A DNA stretch of 64,000 nucleotides from contig NW_011887297.1 in the NCBI RefSeq assembly GCF_000151315.2, positions 1,279,587 through 1,343,586 of the forward strand. The letters are read 5' to 3'. Below, piece by piece: positions 57,276 to 64,000 of the stretch. Origin of the DNA: Capsaspora owczarzaki ATCC 30864 (taxonomy: Eukaryota > Opisthokonta > Filasterea). Below the pieces are notes generated by a model. That model saw only the letters and a list, made by a program, of their open reading frames with translations. It did not search any database and was not told the DNA's origin. Within the stretch, counting starts at the first letter, position 1, and every line of letters begins with the position of its first letter. The position numbers were made by a program, and so were the translations under genes.

Positions 57276-59486
57276 TCGCGCTCAACTTCATCGATTCAAA
57301 GCCAAAACAAGTGAAAGTAAACAACCGAATAGTTTAATATGCAAACGCAGGCTAACATGAAGGCAGGGAGCTCAATACCGGCCAAAGCTTAAAAACGAAA
57401 ACAAACAACAGAAAACCAACGAACAAGCAGACAAAAACAGCAAAATGGTCTCCGCGCCACCGAAAACAAAAAAGCACCAGGCTCGTTGCGTGCGTCGCAT
57501 CACTGGAATACGGGCGAATCCAGCATAAAGCGAAGACCAGCCGCCATCGGCGAGTCAGCGGGCTGGACAGGAGCATCAAAGTTGACATTGTCGATGAAAA
57601 GATCGGCAAACTTGGGCTCGTCATCGACAAGGTCGTTAAGAAAAGGCGGGAGCAGGAGAGAATCGAGGTCGAACGGCACATCAGCACGCACAATCGCGGG
57701 GGCCTCAGCAATCGGGGGCGGTGCGGGATTGATGTTGTCGGCAACGTTGACGTTCAGGAGGTCAATCAGACGATGAATCAGCGGCAGCAGCATTTCATCA
57801 TTAGCACGTGCATGGGCGTTCAGAAGGGGAGCAAACAAATCGGGGGGTGCGACGAAGTTGTTCAGCTCAGCGGCGTTGTTGTCGGTGTTGGAGTAAGTCA
57901 CAGTCCCGACGCTCGTGTCGTCGTCGTCTTCGCCAACAACTTTGGTCAGACCGTTCCTCAAAATTGAGCCGTGTTCGTCGATCTCCTTGTAAACAAACGA
58001 GCCGGATGCCAACCTGTACCCACGGCCCCAGCGGCGACCGTCAGTCCAGCGCTTGACGCGGCGACGGGAGAATCGGAAGCTGTTTCCAGCGCGGATGTTG
58101 GCCATTTCGGCTCTTGTCAGACGACGCGCAAGGACTTGAAACATGAGGGGGAGGAGAACCTGATCGACGTGAGGCATTTTCGAGAATATCGTAGTTGCGA
58201 GAGGAGAGAGAGAGAGAGCTGCAAAATCAAATCCCGTGAGGACTATGCACGCAGTGTAACGTGAACGCAAGCCAGCAGTATGCAAGGAAAGCACGCAGCG
58301 CAAACCGCTCTTTGGTCCTTACTCAAGCGGACTTGGAGGAGTGAAAAAGAAGACTGAAGCGAAGTGACCGAAAATGGATCTGCTTTTATAGTGCGCGAGG
58401 CATGACGAACGGTAGGAATAACTGTCAAAGGTTCATTGGAATGTAAAAATCCCCCGATGTTGCTCCCAAATGGCCCGATGTTCCTCCCAAAGAGCCCGAT
58501 GCTCGATGCTTCTCCCCCGTGTGTTGTCCGTGCGCCACCTCGCACCGGTAGCTCCGCACGGTGCTCATCCAGCAGCATCCTTGCATGGATGGCACAGTGC
58601 AAACCGCGGTGGCATGGGCGGCAGTGGAGGAGCCAGAAGTAGTCCTACTTTGAAAAACCCCCGAGCGGAACTGCGGTTTGCTCTCAGAGGATCGGCAGTT
58701 GCTCCCGGAGCGCTGTTTCTCGCCACCTGGCACGCGCAGCTCTGCCCATTGCTTGCACAGCACTGGGCTCGCACGAATGGGGGCCAGTACGAGCACGGCG
58801 CGAGCTTCCTGGCGCGGAGGGTGCTGGAAGAACGCCAGAGGTGTTCTTATTTTGAAAATTCCTCCGATCGATCCATTCGCCAGATCGAGAATAATGAGAA
58901 TAATTGGCTCAGCGCGACCTCCCAAAGGTAGGAAATTGTTCCCATGACAGGAAGGTGATGGCGAATAAGCAGTAAGTGTCGAAAGGAGTAGGAAGCGCGG
59001 ATTGGTCATCTGGGAACAAGCAGCAAGCACATGATCCGCAAGGGTCGAGTGCAGCGGTGACACATCTTTATCACGACGAGCAGTATCGTGGCCTGTGGAT
59101 TGAAGAAGAGTTCAGATCCTCATGGCAACCCCGCTCTGTTTGGTGCACGTGCGAAATCGCCTATTGGACTCTGAATTGGTTGAGGTTTCAGGTTTTTGAT
59201 CGCGTTCTTCTTTTTGTTGTTGCTGTTGTTTGTTGTTGTTGTTGTTGCTGTTGTTGTTGTTGTTCCAATCGCCAATCGCCGTTTCGATCGATTCCCTACT
59301 CGAGCCCACGTTGCAGCATGTCGAGTGTTGCCCAAAACACCTCGGTGAGCTGACACCGGCGATGTCGGACTGGGAACAAGAGCGAGTCAAAACCATTGGC
59401 TGCACTCGCGCATGATGCAGATTCCTCGATCGTTGTTGTGTGTTGCTCTTGCTTGTACCGCAACCATTTTCTCGCACTCGAGCCTC
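57276..59486 (-). repeat. WOPR repeat, copy C (about 2.2 kb)
   Basis: Collinear and nearly identical with copy B (25915-28081), in the same orientation. It carries the WOPR gene, TATA box (58383-58390), the 21-bp tandem pair (58453-58494), a shorter (GTT)n run (about 59215-59262) and an extra segment of about 70 bp near 59380-59450. At the 3' edge, similarity stops right after GTTGAGCGCGA, whereas A and B continue for AAATTT. No terminal inverted repeats are seen. Confidence 0.85.
57500..58177 (-). CDS. WOPR-domain putative transcription factor, copy C
   Basis: 225 aa from ATG 58177, differing from copies A and B at two residues (Gly for Arg in the SVGTVTYSN segment, and Arg for Gly in AIVRADV) plus a few silent changes. 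The 5' leader differs: the upstream in-frame ATG of A and B is missing and the frame stays open for 42 codons above the start. This makes MPHVDQ the shared start. Domain layout is as in copy A. The intact frame in all three copies suggests they are functional or very young. Confidence 0.82.
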   Translation of the reverse strand: MPHVDQVLLPLMFQVLARRLTRAEMANIRAGNSFRFSRRRVKRWTDGRRWGRGYRLASGSFVYKEIDEHGSILRNGLTKVVGEDDDDTSVGTVTYSNTDNNAAELNNFVAPPDLFAPLLNAHARANDEMLLPLIHRLIDLLNVNVADNINPAPPPIAEAPAIVRADVPFDLDSLLLPPFLNDLVDDEPKFADLFIDNVNFDAPVQPADSPMAAGLRFMLDSPVFQ

Positions 59487-59844
59487 GTGGATGGACTTCA
59501 CGCACTCGCGCATCGAGATCTTTTTGTTTTTTTTTTCTTGGTTCTCGAAAGGCAGAATTTGGTCACTTCAGTTGGAAACAAAAGTTTTGTGCACCGTCTG
59601 ACACTTGTACGTCTTACGAGTACTGCGGAAACACAATGACCCATCCATGTTACCTCAATAGATCGAGATCAAACCAGGCTGAACGAAGCTGAAACCGAGG
59701 ATGCTTGAGATCAGCCCCCTCTTGTCACCAAAGTCATCCACCCCCCCCCCCTTTTGCATTGTGAAATTTCGTTCGTTTGTTCGTTCGAATCTTACTTCTT
59801 GGTCAGTGAGCTGAGCTCAATCCTCCTTCATTTTGCCCAGACAG
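59487..59844. other. Spacer between repeat copy C and CDC40
   Basis: About 360 bases containing a C-run at 59742-59752 and the CDC40 promoter region. No gene is visible. Confidence 0.5.
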
Positions 59845-62811
59845 ATGCTTGCGCTGCGATCCAACTACGGCAGCGATTCAGACGAGTCGGACGGCGAGCA
59901 GGAGCGGTCGTCGGCGTCGACCAGCGCACCGCCAGCGTCGTCGTCGTCGTCATCATCAACACCATCCTCATCCTCATTCTCATCGTCGAGTGCCGCTGTG
60001 CCGCTCGCTGTTCTGCCCATGCTGTCCACATCCGCACTCGCGCCTGCAGTCGTCTCAAAGGTAACGCCGAGTTTCCCCCCCCCCCGCTCCTGGTCGATCC
60101 ACACATCCAACAAGCACCCCACTATCACGGTTGTCCCCTCCCATTCTGCGTCAGTGGGTTGGATGGACATCCAGCTTCAAACCCCCCACAGCGATGAATG
60201 AAGCTGCGACGTCGTTGCGCCGAGATCTCGCTTTCGAGTCCACTTCCCCCGCTCCCACCCCTCGACTCTCCTTCAGCCTGTCGATGCTGAACTGGACTCG
60301 CAAGTCAATGTGTTGCTTGTTCGCGCTGAAGCTGACTTTGCGTTTGTCTGGCTTGGTTTTTGCTTTCGTTAGCGCGAGATGCTCGGCCAGAGCGCAATGT
60401 CCCGCCTCGGCGCAGGCGACCATGAAGTCTACTACAACCCGCGCGTGGACGAGCTGTATGCAGCCGAGCAAGGTCCTGCAAAGCCAGGGCTGACGCAGCA
60501 GACTGCTGCCCAACGAAACGTCCTGACTGGTAGGTCAATCTGAGATCACGCATCAACCATTCAACCATGCAACGGCTGTGATGGACTTGCTATTGATGAA
60601 ATGCGATGATTGTGATTGCGTGACAAGCTCTATGGGAGCGCTGCGTGGGGCTGTTATGCTGCCGACCAACCCCCTCTCACTTGCTCTGATTTTCGACACT
60701 CCAAAACCTCCTCCCCCCATTCTCTCGCCTGCTACCGCTGAGCAGGTTTCGTCGAAGATGCAGAAATGTCCCACTTTTCATTCGAGCAGCAGCGTCGCAC
60801 GTTCAATAGCTTTGGCTATGCGGCCAATCCGTCGGCAACGGCTGGAAATTTGAGCCAAGCCAACCCGCTCGTCGTCCGACAGGCACAGCGAGAGACTCAG
60901 GCACGCTCCATCCACAAGGATCTCCAAAAGTTGTTAGAGTCCACAGAAGACAGCGGAGGTCTGTCGGCCGAAGTGGGTCCCACATCCGCCATGCTCTTGT
61001 CCAACATTTCGCCTGCTGTCGCCGCGATCAAGGAGCAACTTGCACAGCAGCTGGCCAACGCCTCGCACCCCGACGAACTCCCCAACGTCATGGATCCTGG
61101 CGTGCGAAAGAAGCACGCCGATGTTCGCAAGAAGGAAGACCGCGGCGATATTGAAGCAAATCCGACCGAATACAAAGGCCCGTGGCGAAAATTCGTCGAC
61201 CAGAACGAGAGCACAAAGCCAACGGCAGAGCAGGCTGCCGTTTTGGAAGAGTATGCCAAGTTTCGAGCGGCCAACTCTCGGCAACGGCGCAAGCCCGGCC
61301 AGGATCAGCAGGAGGAAGAAGCCCCCGCAACCATTGACGAAAAGTGCACCATCCACTTCCAGGAGGTCGACTATCAAGGCCGCAACTTTATGTCCGCGCC
61401 ACGCGATCTCGAGGTCAATCTCGAATCGTCCGAGCCGCCAGAAAAGTGCTTCATGCCAAAGCGCATCGTGTACTCTTGGACTGGACACACCAAAGGCGTC
61501 AACGCCATTCGCTTCAATCCTGGCTCTGCGCATCTTATTCTTTCTTGCAGCATGGACTCGAAGATCAAGGTAAGAAGGAGCTTTTGCTGTTGGCGGTTTT
61601 TTTATTGCTTTTTTTTTTTTTTTTTTTTTTTGCGCGACGCTGACTTGCTGTTTCCTTCCCCCACCCCCTTCATCCTTGATTGGGACCGATAGCTGTGGGA
61701 AATGTATCACAAACGTCGCTGCATCATTACATACTCGGGTCACGAGAAGGCAGTGCGAGATGTCTGCTTCAACAACGATGGCACAAAGTTCCTGAGTGCC
61801 AGCTACGACAAATATGTCAAGCTCTGGGATACTGAAACAGGTGAGGATGTGACATCGATTGATTGGTGTTTTGTTGCGGTAAGACTTTGCAGCCAAACTG
61901 ACCCTTGAATTTTTTTTTTTTCCTGTGTGTTTTGTTTGTTCTGCTTTTGTGCCCAACTGCGTTGCAGGACAATGCATCAGTCGCTTCACAAACAAGAAAG
62001 TGCCATATTGCGTCAAGTTCAACCCAGACGAAGACAAGCAACACTTGTTCATTGCAGGATGTGCAGACCGCAAGATTGTTACGGTAACTTTGTTTTTTTG
62101 GATGCAAATCTCTGTGAGGCAGTTTCCATACGCACGTCTACTCACTAAAATGACGCATTTTCTTTTTTGACTTTCCTAGTACGATGTCAATTCTGGTGAA
62201 GTTGTGCAAGAATACGATCGCCATTTGGCCGCCGTCAACTCGATTACTTTTATTGACGAAAACCGCCGATTCGTCTCGACCTCGGATGACAAGAGCATTC
62301 GCGTGTGGGACTGGGACACTCCCGTTGATATCAAGTACATTGCCGATCCAGGAATGCACTCTATGCCGGCGGTCGCTGTCCATCCCAACAGTAAGAGGTC
62401 GATTGTCAATGTTTGAGCTGTTGCATCTCGCGCCTGAACGCTGACCATCGCCATCTCATCTCGCTGTACTCAATCCAACCAATTGCAGAAAAGTGGATGC
62501 TCATGCAATCGATGGACAATACCATCAACGTATACTCGACGCGAGACAAGTTCCGCGCGCACAAAACCAAGAACTTCCGAGGCCATCTGTCTGCCGGCTA
62601 CGCATGCCAGCCTGACATGTCACCGGACGGCTCCCATGTCATTTCTGGCGATGGCGAAGGCAAGCTGTGCATCTGGGATTGGAAAACGTGCCGCTTGCTC
62701 AAAAAGATGCGTGGCCACGACGGTGCGTGCGTTGGAGTGCTGTGGCATCCACACGAAAAGTCCAAGGTGGTTTCTTGCGGCTGGGACGGCAACATTCACC
62801 TTTGGGATTAG
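59845..62811 (+). CDS. CDC40: Pre-mRNA-processing factor 17
   Basis: Seven exons: 59845-60060, 60373-60529, 60746-61569, 61693-61840, 61968-62083, 62180-62390 and 62489-62811, giving 664 aa (human 579). The N-terminus [16 protein letters not shown] matches the human SYGSGSGSESDSD region. Then come [47 protein letters not shown] and seven WD40 repeats ([104 protein letters not shown]). CDC40/PRP17 acts in the second step of splicing in the spliceosome. A Ser-rich run follows residue 30, and a 35-residue insertion sits near residue 185. Confidence 0.96.
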
Positions 62812-63040
62812 AGCTTCATCTGGGTCTGGCTTGTTTTGTTGCTGTTTTGGTTCCTGTGTCTTTTTGTGTTCTCATTGGTTGTTTTGCCGCTGTCGCTTCA
62901 GTGATTTTTGTTTGTTTTTACAAAACAAAAGTGATTCATTCTAAGGCATTGCTGCTTGGACGTTGAGGTGATAGATGTGAATAGATCTCTGAAGAGCAGC
63001 GCAGTCTACTCTTTGTTCAACTTCGTGAGCACTCGACGAA

Positions 63041-64000
63041 ATGCAGCAGATGCGCGCAGTGTCGCTGGTCGACCGCCTCTCGCTGGGCTTCAACGGGAAC
63101 ATGTTTGCGCCTGCGATTTGCCTTGCCGACGTAGACAACGACGGCGACTCTGAGCTGGTTGTCGCGAACGTCAACGGCGAGCTGGCCATCTTCAAGGGCG
63201 GCCCGTTCGTCGACCCCGCCGCGCAGATGGCTCCGTGGCGCATGGCGAGCGATCTGGGCACCATTGCGTGTCTGGGCGTCGGCGATCTGCTCCAGTCCGG
63301 CCAGAACGTCCTCGTCGCCATCAACGCGATTGGCGAGTGCGTTGTCTTTGCGCTCGACCATGCGACGCAGCCGCCGGCCAGCAGCGGACCCGGAAGCAGA
63401 TCGGGTGCTGCTGGAGGAGCCCCGTCCTCTGCCACGCCGTTCCCTGCTGGGTTGTCAGGATCCGCGCCAGGTGCGCCCAGTGCAAGTGCAACTCCGGTGC
63501 CGAGATCGGCCGCGTCAACTCCGACGCCAGGCGCGAACGCTCCGTCCACTTCAAGCACATCCACCACCACCACCACCACACAAGCCTCAGCTAGTGGTTT
63601 GTCTGGCACGGCAGCGGCTGGTAGCACGGCCGCGAGTGGCCCGAATGCTTCCAGCACGCGCGACTTTCCATGCGAAATGGTCAGACCGGTCATGACTCTG
63701 CGTGTTGCAATCAATGTCAAGTCCATGCTGATTGCTGACATCGATGGAGATGGGAATAACGAGCTCGTGGTCGGGCGTACCGATCGTGTCGTCCATGCGT
63801 ACCGCTGGGAACCGGATGTGCTGGCGCCGACGACGGTTCAACCACCAGCAGTGTCAAGTACGCGCAGCTCAATGACCTCAGTTGCCACCATTCCTCCCGT
63901 CTCGGGCGGCGGATTTCCGAGCAGTAGTAGTGGTGGACTCGATGCAGGAATAGCTTCGTTGTCCGCCGACGCCCGGATACGTAATCTTCAGTTTGCCAAG
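63041..64000 (+). CDS. ITFG2: ITFG2 (KICSTOR subunit) homologue, 5' part; runs off the right edge
   Basis: One open frame of 320 codons continues past the window end. Two ATGs are close. MRAVSLVDRLSLGFNGN at 63050 aligns with the human start MRSVSYVQRVALEFSGS, so 63050 may be the real start; 63041 adds three residues. FG-GAP-like blades include ICLADVDNDGDSELVVANVNGELAIF and SMLIADIDGDGNNELVVGRTDRVVHAYRW (human [29 protein letters not shown]). ITFG2 with KPTN, C12orf66 and SZT2 anchors GATOR1 to lysosomes to restrain mTORC1. A Ser/Thr/Pro/Ala-rich insertion of about 100 residues separates the first blades. Confidence 0.9.
   Translation, partial: MQQMRAVSLVDRLSLGFNGNMFAPAICLADVDNDGDSELVVANVNGELAIFKGGPFVDPAAQMAPWRMASDLGTIACLGVGDLLQSGQNVLVAINAIGECVVFALDHATQPPASSGPGSRSGAAGGAPSSATPFPAGLSGSAPGAPSASATPVPRSAASTPTPGANAPSTSSTSTTTTTTQASASGLSGTAAAGSTAASGPNASSTRDFPCEMVRPVMTLRVAINVKSMLIADIDGDGNNELVVGRTDRVVHAYRWEPDVLAPTTVQPPAVSSTRSSMTSVATIPPVSGGGFPSSSSGGLDAGIASLSADARIRNLQFAK

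Noticed and set aside
1-64000. CRISPR arrays, rRNA, tRNA, retroviral or other virus-like elements
   Set aside because: None seen by eye on either strand. The repeats found are microsatellites, homopolymer tracts, tandem LRR exons and the WOPR duplications. A covariance-model tRNA scan could still find something I missed.

Overview
The window is nuclear DNA of a compact eukaryotic genome with many introns. Almost every multi-exon gene has short GT-AG introns with long T-runs before the acceptor. Proteins carry long Gln, Ser and Ala/Pro runs. Animal-type signalling parts (a receptor tyrosine kinase, a CIN85/CD2AP-like SH3 adaptor, a class C receptor, a GAP1-type RasGAP) sit beside housekeeping genes. 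This fits a unicellular relative of animals, and Capsaspora is my best guess. That is inference from gene content and style, not from a species marker. Exon maps below were built by hand from splice sites, reading phase and family conservation; all but one close in phase. No rRNA, tRNA, CRISPR array, or retroviral or virus-like element was recognised.

Left part (1-18,100): the 5' end of a tandem-C2 RasGAP (-), a T/A-tract-rich stretch with no resolved gene, a seven-TM protein (+), the mitochondrial copper chaperone SCO1 (+), exosome subunit EXOSC7/RRP42 (-) head to head with an HDAC8-like deacetylase (+), an unrecognised coiled-coil protein (+) and the UFMylation ligase UFL1 (-).

Middle (19,300-28,100): two nearly identical genes (copy A on +, copy B on -) encode a 225-aa WOPR-domain (Gti1/Pac2/Wor1 type) protein and bracket the spindle-checkpoint kinase TTK/MPS1 (+) and an Ashwin homologue (-). 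A third copy (C, -) lies at 57.5-58.2 kb. B and C belong to a shared repeat of about 2.2 kb; A shares about 1.1 kb of it. WOPR proteins are known to me as fungal regulators, so a multicopy family here is the most unexpected content of the window.

Right part (28,600-64,000): QTRT1 (-), an NDUFAF4-like complex I assembly factor (+), TIMM13 (+), a four-TM protein (-), an NXT1-like mRNA export factor (+), a three-SH3 CIN85/CD2AP-like adaptor (-), the cis-prenyltransferase DHDDS (+), the tRNA m1A58 methyltransferase TRMT61A (-, with an apparent C-terminal frameshift), an intronless alkaline-phosphatase-superfamily enzyme (+), EEF1AKMT1 (-), a class C seven-TM receptor whose ectodomain is an OpuAC-type bacterial solute-binding domain (+), an LRR receptor tyrosine kinase built from one-repeat exons (-), WOPR copy C, the splicing factor CDC40/PRP17 (+) and the 5' part of ITFG2 (+).

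The genes are not an operon. Many are packed as head-to-head pairs 0.2-0.5 kb apart, which suggests shared promoters. Several touch RNA processing (EXOSC7, Ashwin, QTRT1, TRMT61A, CDC40, NXT1) or mitochondria (SCO1, TIMM13, NDUFAF4), but I see no functional cluster.
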